A stretch of 64,000 nt of DNA from Myxococcales bacterium (GTDB lineage Bacteria; Myxococcota_A; Polyangia; Haliangiales; Haliangiaceae). Below the pieces are notes generated by a model. It worked only from the letters and a program-made list of their open reading frames with translations, made no database searches and was not told where the DNA came from. The position numbers and the translations under genes are program-made. The stretch lies in the NCBI GenBank assembly GCA_016720595.1, contig JADKKI010000001.1:1-64000 (forward strand), read 5' to 3'. Positions 45,071 to 53,727 of this stretch are shown in pieces. Each line of letters starts with the position of its first letter. Position 1 is the first letter of the stretch.

Positions 45071-46456
45071 ATGGCCACCACCCGCGCAGAGGCTCGCATC
45101 CTGATCGTCGATGACGATGAGGACACCGCGATGCTGCTCCGCGATGCGCTGCGGGTACGTGGCTTCACCGTCGATGCGGTGTTCTCCGCAGTAGCGTGCC
45201 TCGCGTACCTGCGGCAGGACCCGGTGGACGTGGTGATCTCGGATGTCCAGATGCCCGGGATGACCGGGATCGAGCTGTGCGAGCAGCTGTACCGCCGGTA
45301 CCCCGACTGCGCGCCGATCGTGCTCACCGGCTTTGGTCAGCTCGACACCGCGATCTCCGCGCTCCGCGCAGGCGCCTGGGACTTCCTGACCAAGCCCGTC
45401 AAGACGGATGTGCTCGAGGTGGCGATCGATCGCGCACTCGAACATTTTGCGCTCCAGCGCGAGGTCAAGCGGCTGACCCGGCAGAGCGAATCGAGCGAGC
45501 CGATCGAGGACATGCTCGGGGAGAGCAGTGCGATCCGCGAGCTTCAGCGGATGATCCGGACGATCGCCGCGACCGATGCCACCGTCCTCATCCAGGGCGA
45601 ATCGGGCACCGGCAAGGAGATGGTCGCGCGGGCCCTCCACAACCTCTCCGAGACGCGCAGGAACGAGCCGCTGGTCGCCGTCAACTGTGGAGCGATGCCG
45701 GCTCCCCTCCTCGAGAGCGAGCTGTTCGGTCATGTCGCCGGCGCGTTCACCGACGCGAAGGGAGCCCGCGAGGGGCTGTTCGTCCAGGCGGGCACGGGCA
45801 CGATCCTCCTCGACGAGATCGGCGAGATGCCGATGGAGATGCAGGCCAAGCTGCTGCGCGTGCTCCAGGAGCGTGCGCTCCGCCCGGTGGGTGGGGACAC
45901 CGAGGCTCCCTTCGATGCGCGGGTGATCGTCGCCACCAACCGAGATCTCGAGACCGAGGTCGAGGAAGGACGGTTCCGCGAGGACCTGTTCCATCGGATC
46001 AACGTCGTCTCGATCCAGGTCCCGTCGTTGCGCGCACGGACCGGGGACGTGCTGATCCTCGCGAACCACTTCCTCGAGAGCGCCGCGACGCGCAAGCAAT
46101 CGTTCCTCCGCGGCATCTCGCGTCGCGCCTCGCAGCTCCTGGTCGACTACGACTGGCCGGGGAACGTGCGGGAGCTCGAGAACTGCATCGAGCGTGCGGC
46201 CACGCTGTGCCGCGGCACCGAGATCGATGTCGAGGATCTGCCTCGCAAGGTGATCGAGCACCGCAGCACGCGTCTCGAGCTGAACACCGCCTTGCCAGCG
46301 GATCTGATGACCCTGGACGAGATGCAGCAACGCTACGTTCGTCAGGTGCTCGCGGCGGTCGGAGGCAACAAGACCCAGGCTGCGCACATCCTCGGCATCG
46401 ATCGACGCTCGATCTACCGGCGGCTCGAGACGCCGCGCACGCCGGCCGCGCTCTGA
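45071..46456 (+). CDS. Sigma-54-dependent response regulator (NtrC family)
   Basis: 461 residues. Receiver domain 1-125 with acidic pocket DDDED and phosphoacceptor Asp58 (VVISDVQMPGMTG). AAA+ domain about 150-385: Walker A GESGTGKE, GAFTDA loop (variant of GAFTGA, Thr kept), Walker B LLDEIGEMP. C-terminal Fis-type helix-turn-helix (NKTQAAHILGIDRRSIYRRL). Activates sigma-54 promoters when phosphorylated; the partner histidine kinase is not in the window. TAGGGT (45056-45061) ends 9 nt before the ATG. Its stop is immediately followed by the stop of the convergent peptide gene. Confidence 0.95.
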   Translation: MATTRAEARILIVDDDEDTAMLLRDALRVRGFTVDAVFSAVACLAYLRQDPVDVVISDVQMPGMTGIELCEQLYRRYPDCAPIVLTGFGQLDTAISALRAGAWDFLTKPVKTDVLEVAIDRALEHFALQREVKRLTRQSESSEPIEDMLGESSAIRELQRMIRTIAATDATVLIQGESGTGKEMVARALHNLSETRRNEPLVAVNCGAMPAPLLESELFGHVAGAFTDAKGAREGLFVQAGTGTILLDEIGEMPMEMQAKLLRVLQERALRPVGGDTEAPFDARVIVATNRDLETEVEEGRFREDLFHRINVVSIQVPSLRARTGDVLILANHFLESAATRKQSFLRGISRRASQLLVDYDWPGNVRELENCIERAATLCRGTEIDVEDLPRKVIEHRSTRLELNTALPADLMTLDEMQQRYVRQVLAAVGGNKTQAAHILGIDRRSIYRRLETPRTPAAL

Positions 46457-46741
46457 TCAGCCGCCGCTCATCAGCGCGCCGACGTCCTCGACCGCCTTCA
46501 TCCCGACCCCCATCGCACAGCCCGCGGCGGCGGTCAGCGCAGCGCTCTTTGCGTTGCGCGGGCGCCCGCCATAGATCAACGCCTGGCCGGCACCGGTGAC
46601 GCACGCGGCGCCATACTCGCCCGCGAGCTGCTTCCACGAGCGCCCCTGCGGTGCGTCCTCGGGGCTCTCTGGTTGTGGCCGCGCCGCGGCGCCGCCGATG
46701 ACTGCTTCGAGTGCGATGAGGTCGATGGTCTGGAGTTGCAT
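46457..46741 (-). CDS. Candidate double-glycine-leader peptide
   Basis: 94 residues. The first 17 residues, MQLQTIDLIALEAVIGG, fit a double-glycine leader: GG at -2/-1, hydrophobics at -4 (Val), -7 (Leu) and -12 (Ile), acidic residues between. The mature part is Pro/Gln-rich then Gly/Ala-rich (GAACVTGAGQALIYGG, SAALTAAAGCAMGVGMK) with two Cys, like class IIb microcins or bacteriocins. No C39-type exporter or immunity gene is visible. A GGGA sequence lies just upstream. Confidence is moderate for the gene and lower for the bacteriocin-like role. Confidence 0.6.
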   Translation of the reverse strand: MQLQTIDLIALEAVIGGAAARPQPESPEDAPQGRSWKQLAGEYGAACVTGAGQALIYGGRPRNAKSAALTAAAGCAMGVGMKAVEDVGALMSGG

Positions 46742-46959
46742 GATTCCCAGACAGTGCAGCGCGGATGCCATCGCCTCGCGGCCGGCTATCAGCGCGAACC
46801 TAGGTAGGTTGCTGAGGCCGGCGGCGTTGCGACTGCAGTGGGCCTCACGCTTCGTGCACCGATGCGCATCTCGTGATGGCTGCTGGGGTTGCGGAGCTGT
46901 ACGGGACAGCGCCCCTCGGGCTCTGTCTACTGCGAGTGACATGGGGTAGGTTCTGACTC
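46742..46959. other. 218-bp divergent region with repeats
   Basis: No gene seen. It holds AACCT-AGGT-AGGTT (46797-46810), an inverted repeat with 5-bp arms, and GTGGGCCTCACGCT (46838-46851), a 14-mer repeated directly at 47100-47113, so the copies flank the 33-residue gene. TAGGTT at 46947-46952 is the -10 candidate for that gene. Confidence 0.4.
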
Positions 46960-47113
46960 GTGAGCGGCAAGCCTCAGCAGACCTATATCCTCCACACCGT
47001 CGGCATCGCGATCGTTCTCGTGGTCGCACTCGTGTTCTTCCTCCGCTCCCAATGGGGCTGAGGTCGCACCTCTGACCCAAACTGCCCACCGCCAACGTCG
47101 TGGGCCTCACGCT
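46838..47113. repeat. 14-bp direct repeat pair flanking a tiny gene
   Basis: GTGGGCCTCACGCT occurs at 46838-46851 and exactly again at 47100-47113. The two copies bracket the tiny membrane-peptide gene. No IS-like sequence is between them. Confidence 0.4.
46960..47061 (+). CDS. Tiny single-pass membrane peptide (33 residues)
   Basis: GTG start, too short for routine gene calls. Product begins MSGKPQQTYILHTVG, then one hydrophobic helix (IAIVLVVALVFFL) and a short basic C-terminus. Supported by TAGGTT (46947-46952) ending 7 nt before the start, the same spacing as at verified genes here. Could be a small membrane regulator; function unknown. The stretch 47062-47227 after it shows no gene. Confidence 0.5.
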   Translation: MSGKPQQTYILHTVGIAIVLVVALVFFLRSQWG

Positions 47114-47227
47114 GGTTCCTCGTCGAGACCTCGGATTTGGGTAGTCACCGCTACGCGTTCTGCGCGCGACAACGGATCTCCAGGGTAGAGGTTGCGCTCG
47201 TCTTCGACGGGCGCTCTAGTGGTGGTG

Positions 47228-48538
47228 ATGGGTCACGTCGGCAGTACCAGTCCAGCGCCAAGTCGCCCCACGGTGATGATGCGCGGGACCGTGGCGCACC
47301 GCCCCTGGGCGGCGACCTTGGCCGCGATCGGGATCGGCGGGCGCAGCGGTCAGCTCACGCTGCGCGCGGGCGGCAAGATCTACCGGGTCGCGTTCTCGCA
47401 CGGCATCGTGATCGGTGCGAGCTCGCCGATCGCCGCTGACTCGGTGTCCCGGATCGCGCTCGCGCACCACATGGTGAGCCCGGTGCAGGTGCAGGCGATC
47501 ACTCGCTCGCTCGGCCGTGCGAAGGCCGACGATGTCGATCGGTTCGCGGAGGCAACCGGCCTGGTCGCCGCGCAGGTGCAGCTGCTCAAGCGTCGCGTGC
47601 TGATCGAGCGCACCGCGCGCACCTTCGACGTCGAGCAGGGCGACTACACGGTCGACGATCGGATCGGGATCCCGGTCCTCCTCGGTGTCGAGGTCGACGT
47701 GCGGGCTGCGATCTATGTGGGCACTCGCAAGCACCTGTCCCAGGAGCGTCTCGGGGTCGACCTGCGCCAGCTCGGGTCGCGCTTCCAGCTCCGGCCGGAG
47801 GGCCAGACGGACCTTCCGCGGTTCGAGTTCGGGGAGGCCGAGCAGCCGGTGATCGAGGCGCTCCGGGGCGGCACCACGTTGCCCGAGCTCGAGGCGGCGC
47901 ACCGCGAGCTCGATCCGCGGATGACGCTCGCGGTGATGGTGTCGCTCGCAGCGTGCGATGCGATCGTGCACGTGGAGCTGACCAGTCGGGTGCCGACGCC
48001 GCAGGAAGCGTCGCTGACGCGGGCACCTACGCCGCGCGAGCCCACGGTGACCCGCGTGCCCACGCCGCGGGATCCGACGATGTCGTGCGTCCCGATGCTG
48101 ATCCGCGAGGATGCGGAGATCGTCCCGCAGCGGAGCCGCCCCGTGACGCGCCGTCCGCCCACGCTGCCGCGCGCGATGACCTACCGTGCGGTCACCGATC
48201 CGTTCCTCGAGGCCCAGGCGACCTCGCAGCGTCCGAGCCCGCTGTCGTTCGCCCAGGTCAAGCGGTTGATCGCATCGCGTGCGGCCTTGCTCGGCAAAGG
48301 CGTCGATCACTTCGAGTTCCTGGGCATCCCGTTCAATGCCTCGATCCAGCAGGTCCGTGCCGCCTATCTCGAGCTCGCACGCTATCTCCACCCGGATCGC
48401 TTGAAGGAGCTGGGCTTCGTGGACACTCACCACGATGCGCGCAGCGTGTTCGCGCAGGTCGTGATCGCCCACACCGTGCTCACCGATCCCGCTCGTCGCG
48501 CGGAGTACCTCGCCGCCCTTCACGCAAGCCTGCGCTGA
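47228..48538 (+). CDS. DUF4388-like and J-domain protein with TPxxPT-type repeats
   Basis: 436 residues from the ATG at 47228. N-terminal part resembles DUF4388/PATAN (GRSGQLTLRAGGKIYRVAFS, VIGASSPIAADSVSRIA), a module seen in Myxococcota signalling proteins. The middle has tandem Thr-Arg-Val-Pro-Thr-Pro repeats (SRVPTPQEAS, TRAPTPREPT, TRVPTPRDPT) in a linker. The C-terminal 75 residues are a DnaJ-like domain with the HPD motif (YLHPDRL) and DPARRAEYL. An HSP70 recruitment role is possible (inference). An upstream TTG or GTG start is possible. Confidence 0.75.
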   Translation: MGHVGSTSPAPSRPTVMMRGTVAHRPWAATLAAIGIGGRSGQLTLRAGGKIYRVAFSHGIVIGASSPIAADSVSRIALAHHMVSPVQVQAITRSLGRAKADDVDRFAEATGLVAAQVQLLKRRVLIERTARTFDVEQGDYTVDDRIGIPVLLGVEVDVRAAIYVGTRKHLSQERLGVDLRQLGSRFQLRPEGQTDLPRFEFGEAEQPVIEALRGGTTLPELEAAHRELDPRMTLAVMVSLAACDAIVHVELTSRVPTPQEASLTRAPTPREPTVTRVPTPRDPTMSCVPMLIREDAEIVPQRSRPVTRRPPTLPRAMTYRAVTDPFLEAQATSQRPSPLSFAQVKRLIASRAALLGKGVDHFEFLGIPFNASIQQVRAAYLELARYLHPDRLKELGFVDTHHDARSVFAQVVIAHTVLTDPARRAEYLAALHASLR

Positions 48539-48539
48539 G

Positions 48540-49388
48540 TCAGGCGTCCGCGGTCCACGCGAGGCTGCGCTCCCACAGCTCGGACGCGAGCGCGAGGTCT
48601 TGGGCGGGCGCGCTCGGGGCCTGCTCGCGCGCACGCCGATCGAAGTAGCGGCCACTCTCGGCCTCGAGATCGAGCGCCGCGCGAATCGTCGAGAACGCGC
48701 CCTCGGCGGTGGACAGCATCGTGAGCTTGAACAGCGGGCGGAACGGCCACGGCAGCCGCTGCCAGATGTTCGACGCGACCCGCCCGGGGTTGACGGCGTA
48801 CGTCGTGACGCGGGTCCCCGCGAGGCGCCGTGCGAGCTCCGCGCTGAACAGCACGTTCGCGAGCTTCGACGCGCCGTATTCGGGCAGTCCGGTGATCGAC
48901 ACGGTGGGCTTCTGCACGGCGTCCCAGTCGAGGCCGGGCGCCTTGTAGTGGTTGCCGCTGGCGACGTGGACGATCCGCGCAGGAGCCGAGGCGCGCAGGC
49001 GATCGAGCAGCAGCGTGGTCAACAGGAAGTGGCCGAGGTGATTGACGCCGAAGTGCAGCTCGAAGCCATCGGTGGTCAGCCCACGCTGCCCGGCGACGCC
49101 TGCATTGTTGACCAGCACGTGGAGCGGCTCGTCGCGCGCGAGCAGCGCTGTGGCGGCGGTGCGCACCGTCGCGAGGCTGCCGAGGTCGCACGCGATCGCG
49201 ACCACGTCATCGTGGCCCGCACGCGCGCGGAGCTCCTCGACCACGGGCGCGGCCTTATCGAGCGAGCGGCACAGCAGGCGGAGGCGTGCGCCACGGTCTG
49301 CCATCGCCTCGGCCACCGCACGGCCGATGCCGATGTTCGCCCCGGTGATCACCACCACCTTGCCTGCCAGATCTCGAAGCTTCGTCAC
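48540..49388 (-). CDS. Short-chain dehydrogenase, retinol-dehydrogenase-like
   Basis: 282 residues. ITGANIGIGRAVAEAMADRG (cofactor loop), NNAGVAG, HVASGNHYKAPG (catalytic Ser), YGASKLANVLFSAEL (Tyr and Lys), and NPGRVASNIWQRLPW match the SDR retinol-dehydrogenase-like group, NADP-preferring in most members. Substrate unknown. GTG start; TAGGTT (49400-49395, minus) ends 6 nt before it. The J-domain gene ends 1 bp before its stop. Confidence 0.92.
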   Translation of the reverse strand: MTKLRDLAGKVVVITGANIGIGRAVAEAMADRGARLRLLCRSLDKAAPVVEELRARAGHDDVVAIACDLGSLATVRTAATALLARDEPLHVLVNNAGVAGQRGLTTDGFELHFGVNHLGHFLLTTLLLDRLRASAPARIVHVASGNHYKAPGLDWDAVQKPTVSITGLPEYGASKLANVLFSAELARRLAGTRVTTYAVNPGRVASNIWQRLPWPFRPLFKLTMLSTAEGAFSTIRAALDLEAESGRYFDRRAREQAPSAPAQDLALASELWERSLAWTADA

Positions 49389-49545
49389 GCGCGAAACCTA
49401 GGGCCAGTCGCGCGCGGGGTCGAGCCCGGATCGGCACCCGTCCGAACGTATCGAGCGTGAACATTCACCCACATTCCTCCACGCAGGGCCCGAGGATCGA
49501 GACCACCCGTTCACGCTCGCGGCGCCGCGACGCGCACGTGCGGTT

Positions 49546-49559
49546 GGCACGGACCCTGC
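49546..49559 (+). promoter_or_regulatory. Sigma-54-like -24/-12 promoter element
   Basis: TTGGCACGGACCCTGCT has GG at 49546-49547 and GC at 49558-49559 with the required 10 nt between. It matches TGGCACG-N4-TTGC in all but one T of the -12 box. Predicted transcription start 49571, one base before the ATG at 49572, and before a second ATG pair at 49584/49587. Confidence 0.5.
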
Positions 49560-49571
49560 TCGAGCGGCGGT

Positions 49572-51116
49572 ATGATGCGGGTGATGATGCGGGAAACGTT
49601 GCGCGGGATGTCCTTGCTCACCCCCTGGGTGATGATCGCGACGGTGGTCCTGGGATGTGGCGGCCGGAACCCGGCGCCGAACTACCGGCTCGACGACATC
49701 CGGCTGGTCGAGAGCGTCACGGGCCAGCAGTGGTTCCGTGCCGCGCAGAGCTGTGCGCAGGGCCCGTACGAGCTCGAGGTCCCGGCGAGCGGTGGGCGGT
49801 GGGGCGAGGAGTTTCGCCTCGCGCTGCACACGCCACGCAAGATCTCGCTGCACGCGGTGATGCTGGTCGACGACCGCGAGGTAGAGGCCGCAGATGCCGT
49901 GTTCGACGCCGGTGGGCGGGTCAATGCCAAGCCTGACAACGCGCGCTGCATCGCCGATGCGCGCGAGCGCCTCGTGCTCGGCCGCACGGGCGGCGGTGGA
50001 GGCACCGGGACGCCGGGCACGCCGGGGACGCCGGGCACGCGCCTGCCGCCGCCGCCGCCGCCCACCACGACGGCGCAGCTCGATCTCGACACCACCGTGA
50101 CCACCAGCTCGATCACGGTGATCACGTTCCGGATCCAGGATCGCCCGCCGGGTACACCACCGCCGCGGATCCGGATCCGGTTGTGGTCCGTCGAGCCCAA
50201 CGATCTGGAGGGCGTGCTGTTCGGGTGGATCCACCTCGAATCGCACCCCAACGTCTCGGAGGCAGAGTACGAGGCGCACCTGCGCTGGAAGGTGGAGGAG
50301 CGCGAGCGCGAGCGCGTGCGAGCCGAGGAGGAGCAGCGTCGCGCCGACGAGGAGTGGCGGCGCAAGCATCCACCACGGCCGGCGAAGCCGGGCGCCGTCG
50401 TGGTGGTCGATGTCGAGGCCGAGCGCGCGCGAGATGCGGAGCGGGAGGCCGCGCGTCGTCGTCGTGAGGCGGCGGCAGCGGAGCGCGCGCTGCGGCGCAA
50501 GGAGTTCTGCGCCGCGCACCCGGGTGATCGCGATTGCTGGGGCGCAGGCGGGCTCGAGGTCCACCTCGATCTCGAACGGCATCGCCGCGAGCGCGCGGAC
50601 TACTGCGCGGCCCACGCCGAGGATGCGCGCTGCTGGACCGACGCGGAGTGGTCGCGCCGGCGTGGCGTGTGGCGCGAACGCGCGCAGGCCGCGCTCGCAC
50701 CGCCTCCGCCGCCCTCGGGTCCGCCGCCGTCGCCGCTCGCCGAGCAGGTCCCGCCGCGGCTCAGCGTCCACGCCGACTGGCGCCCCGGGTACTGGCAGTG
50801 GACCCTGGGCACGTGGGTCTGGCTCGCGGGCATGTGGCGCGTTCCCGACGAGGATATCGCCTCGGAGCAGACGACGACGGCGCCCGCCGCTCCGCCGCCG
50901 GTACAGGCCGAGGTGGCGCCGGTGGCGCCGGTGCGGACCGCGGTGTGGATCGCCGGGTTCTGGCAGTGGACCGGCACCTCGTGGATGTGGATCGGTGGCT
51001 CGTGGCAGCTGCGCCCGGAGCCGCGCGTCAACTGGCGCGCACCCGAGTGGCGCGCGCGCGGAAATGTCCACGTGTTGATCCCCGGCGGCTGGGTGCGGAT
51101 CGGAGGTGGGCGATGA
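49572..51116 (+). CDS. Lipoprotein with charged linker and WxWxxGxW motifs
   Basis: 514 residues. Lipoprotein signal (VMIATVVLGC). After a 120-residue N-terminal domain with two Cys comes a GTPGTPGTPGT and Pro-rich stretch, then a domain ending near 230, and then a very Arg/Glu-rich helix (KVEERERERVRAEEEQRRAD) to about 320. The C-terminus carries repeated Trp-rich motifs WQWTLGTWVWLAGMW and WQWTGTSWMWIGGSW, likely surface ligand-binding. Preceded by a sigma-54-like promoter. ATGA overlap couples it to the next gene. No family recognised. Confidence 0.75.
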   Translation: MMRVMMRETLRGMSLLTPWVMIATVVLGCGGRNPAPNYRLDDIRLVESVTGQQWFRAAQSCAQGPYELEVPASGGRWGEEFRLALHTPRKISLHAVMLVDDREVEAADAVFDAGGRVNAKPDNARCIADARERLVLGRTGGGGGTGTPGTPGTPGTRLPPPPPPTTTAQLDLDTTVTTSSITVITFRIQDRPPGTPPPRIRIRLWSVEPNDLEGVLFGWIHLESHPNVSEAEYEAHLRWKVEERERERVRAEEEQRRADEEWRRKHPPRPAKPGAVVVVDVEAERARDAEREAARRRREAAAAERALRRKEFCAAHPGDRDCWGAGGLEVHLDLERHRRERADYCAAHAEDARCWTDAEWSRRRGVWRERAQAALAPPPPPSGPPPSPLAEQVPPRLSVHADWRPGYWQWTLGTWVWLAGMWRVPDEDIASEQTTTAPAAPPPVQAEVAPVAPVRTAVWIAGFWQWTGTSWMWIGGSWQLRPEPRVNWRAPEWRARGNVHVLIPGGWVRIGGGR

Positions 51117-51964
51117 GCAGGAGCGCGGTCGCCCTCGCGATCACATGGGTCCTCGGCGCGTCACTGACCGGCTGTGCCACCACCTGGATCATCACGCAGG
51201 CCGCGGGTCGACCCGGCGCCTGGGACGAGGGTGTCCGCGAGGCCACGGTCCCACTCCCCGGCGTGGTCGAGCGGCTCGCCGTCAAGCTGCCGCTCGCGAT
51301 CGAGTACCGCACCGTGGAGACGCCCGTGGCACCAGGCGCAAGCGGCACGCCGGCCACCGCGACGAGCTCGGTGGCGGAGCCGTTCGCGCTCGCCTGCAGC
51401 ACGGATCAGCAGGCGCGCGACGTGGTCTATCACTCGGCGTTCCGCTACGGCTCGCGCTGGAAGTGGATGAGCGGCGTGATGGCACTCGTCGAAGGCGGGC
51501 TCGCGACGGCGCTCTTGCTCGGTCGCAGCGAGCATCCCGAGTACGTGATCTATGGTGGCTACTTCGGCCTCGACGCGCTGATCACCGCGGGGCTGTTCTT
51601 CCTCCCGCGCAAGGAGATCTATCGCAAGGACGAGCACCCGAGCGTCACCCACGTGCGCTCCGATTGCCCGGAAGGGATGACGCTCGCGATCGGCCAGGAT
51701 CGATTCCCCGTCGACGCCGCCGGCGGGATCGGCGAGGTCGGCGAGGTCGCGCTCGATGCGTGGATGAGTGCGCCGACGGGGCCACTCCAGCTCGAGGCCG
51801 CGGGCCAGGCGCGCAGGTTCGAGATCGGGCAGGGCGAACAGTGCACGTGGATGCGAGAGCATCACCCCGAGAGCCGCTGCCTCGCGGGCATGGCGCTGCG
51901 CTCGGTGCTGGTCGCGATCGAGGTCCCGGCCGGGACGCTCAGCGGCGTCCCCGTCAGTCCGTGA
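51113..51964 (+). CDS. Lipoprotein coupled to the WxWxxGxW protein
   Basis: 283 residues with lipoprotein signal (LGASLTGC). The central part has two hydrophobic segments (WMSGVMALVEGGLATALLL, YGGYFGLDALITAGLFFL) and the rest is beta-rich with conserved-looking Cys. Starts in the ATGA overlap with the previous gene, so the two are made together and may interact. Function unknown. Confidence 0.7.
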   Translation: MSRSAVALAITWVLGASLTGCATTWIITQAAGRPGAWDEGVREATVPLPGVVERLAVKLPLAIEYRTVETPVAPGASGTPATATSSVAEPFALACSTDQQARDVVYHSAFRYGSRWKWMSGVMALVEGGLATALLLGRSEHPEYVIYGGYFGLDALITAGLFFLPRKEIYRKDEHPSVTHVRSDCPEGMTLAIGQDRFPVDAAGGIGEVGEVALDAWMSAPTGPLQLEAAGQARRFEIGQGEQCTWMREHHPESRCLAGMALRSVLVAIEVPAGTLSGVPVSP

Positions 51965-51983
51965 TGCCGTCGGTGTCGGGCCC

Positions 51984-53276
51984 TCAGCTGCCGGACGCCG
52001 CCAGCACTGCTTCGAGCCGCTCGAGGAACTGCGAGCTCTCCGAAGGGTTGGACGATGTAGGTGCGTAGCGCTCGAGCTGGATCACGAGCTGATCCGTGTT
52101 CGGGCCGCGGCCGCGGAGCCGCTGCGCTGCCTGGTAGGCGCGGTCCATCATCTCGGCGGCGGTGCGCGGCGAGATGTCCACGAGCTGGCGCGCGTTCGCG
52201 AGCGATTCGCGCATCTGCTCGAGCGCGCGTTGATCGTGAACGAGCAGCACCTCGCGCTGATTGATCGAGCCGAGTGAGTCGAGGTACTTCACGAGCCCCT
52301 CGCTGGTCAGCCGAGCGACCGAGGCTGGCTGCGAGGAGAGATCGCGCTCGAACTCGACCATCTGCCAGCGATCCGCGGGACGCATCGCGCGGCACACCAC
52401 CGAGCCGACGAACGTCTTCAAGGTCTCGCGGATCGTGGCGAGCGCCTCGGGGTGACGGCCCAGGTCCTCGCCCTGGAGCACCTCGTTGTACGGCCCGAGG
52501 TTGGTGGCGAGCTCGGCGAGCCCACGCCGCACGAGCAGCGCGCGGCCGAGCGAGGTCAGGTACCCGGGCACGACCGTCGCGGGGTTGATGTCTGGGACGA
52601 AGGTCTCGTAGACCGCGCCGACCAGCGCATGCACACCCTCGCTCGCGGAGCTGCAGGTGTCATCGAGGAGGCCGAGGACCTGGTTGGTCTCGTTGGCGCC
52701 GAGCGCCACGTCCATGCGGGCGCGCGCCTCGGTCTGCTGCGAGCGGAGCCCGTATTCGATCGACAGCACCTTGTCGATCACGCGGGCCCACTTCTCGGTA
52801 TCGCCTTCGGGGCCCTGCTCTCCGAAACCTTCGAGGAGATTGCCGACATCGAGCGAGCCGAGGTCGAGCTCGTTGCTCCCCTGCGCGGGGGCGCCACCCT
52901 CGAGATCTCCGAAATCGAAGCTCGCTGCTTCGTCGATCGGAGGCGCGGTCTCCCGCTTCTCCCCCTCGAGCGAGCGGATGAACGTCAGCAGGGCGAGCAG
53001 CCCGGAGAACGTGGTCTCCCATAGCTTCCTCAGGCTGACCGCACTCGCAGACGGATCGAGCGGCGCGTCTCGGCTCCCGACGAACCGCTCGTACAGGCTC
53101 TCGTCCAGGCGTTTCAGGTCATCGAGCGCGCGCAGCGCGAGCTGCACCAGCTCGCTGGCCTGGCTCTGGATGCGTGGAGTGGCGATGGCCTTCTGAAGTC
53201 TGGAGTCCACCGGCACCCAAAGCTTCGCACGCCCTGCCGAGCCGGCCAACTTGCCGGATGGTCCTTGGAGCGCCAC
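51984..53276 (-). CDS. Cytosolic all-helical protein of unknown function
   Basis: Up to 430 residues; GTG starts at 53276 and 53215 are both possible. No signal peptide or membrane segment. Largely helical with an acidic insert near residues 100-155 (FDFGDLEGGAPAQGSNELDL). No motif of a known enzyme. The upstream lipoprotein gene ends 33 bp away in the same direction, so they may be an operon. Confidence 0.65.
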   Translation of the reverse strand: MALQGPSGKLAGSAGRAKLWVPVDSRLQKAIATPRIQSQASELVQLALRALDDLKRLDESLYERFVGSRDAPLDPSASAVSLRKLWETTFSGLLALLTFIRSLEGEKRETAPPIDEAASFDFGDLEGGAPAQGSNELDLGSLDVGNLLEGFGEQGPEGDTEKWARVIDKVLSIEYGLRSQQTEARARMDVALGANETNQVLGLLDDTCSSASEGVHALVGAVYETFVPDINPATVVPGYLTSLGRALLVRRGLAELATNLGPYNEVLQGEDLGRHPEALATIRETLKTFVGSVVCRAMRPADRWQMVEFERDLSSQPASVARLTSEGLVKYLDSLGSINQREVLLVHDQRALEQMRESLANARQLVDISPRTAAEMMDRAYQAAQRLRGRGPNTDQLVIQLERYAPTSSNPSESSQFLERLEAVLAASGS

Positions 53277-53309
53277 CGGCGGGGGCGCTCCAGGCGCAAC
53301 GTCCTGCTT

Positions 53310-53717
53310 TCACCGGCAGTTGCGCGGCCGGGCGTCCCCCCACGCCGTCGTTCCATCGGTGAGCACGAGGCCCATGCACACGCCGCGGGCGGCCAGATCG
53401 AGCTTCCCGAGCGGGTACATCTCCTCGATCGTCAGCCGATCCTTCACCCACTCGCCGCACGGCTGGCAGAACTCGAGGATCGCGAAGCGCAGCTCGTCGT
53501 CGGCGACCTTGATGTCCCGCGGGTTCTTACCCTGGGCGACATCGTTCCGATGGTGGCGGAGGCGGGCGAGCAGGCTCTGCCCATCCATCGGTGCGTCCTC
53601 GTGCACCGTCTTGGTGCGCGAGGTGTTCGCGGGCGAGCAGCTGCACGGCTCGTCGCTCGCTTGCGGCTTCCCGCACGCCCCGAGCGAGGCGGCCAGGGCG
53701 AGGAGGTGACCGCGCAT
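53310..53717 (-). CDS. Small Cys-containing lipoprotein
   Basis: 135 residues. Lipoprotein signal (LALAASLGAC), then CSCSPANTSRTK and further Cys pairs (FCQPCGEW), consistent with a disulfide-bonded periplasmic protein. No known family. TAAGCT (53730-53725, minus) ends 7 nt before the ATG. Confidence 0.65.
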   Translation of the reverse strand: MRGHLLALAASLGACGKPQASDEPCSCSPANTSRTKTVHEDAPMDGQSLLARLRHHRNDVAQGKNPRDIKVADDELRFAILEFCQPCGEWVKDRLTIEEMYPLGKLDLAARGVCMGLVLTDGTTAWGDARPRNCR

Positions 53718-53727
53718 GGCGGTAAGC

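Noticed and set aside
41921..46387. Very long open frames on both strands between 41.9 and 46.4 kb (for example 1018 codons forward, 42002-45058).
   Set aside because: They run opposite or in other frames to the kinase and NtrC-type genes, are Arg/Pro/Gly-rich and carry no family motifs. High GC leaves few stop codons, so long open antisense frames are expected.
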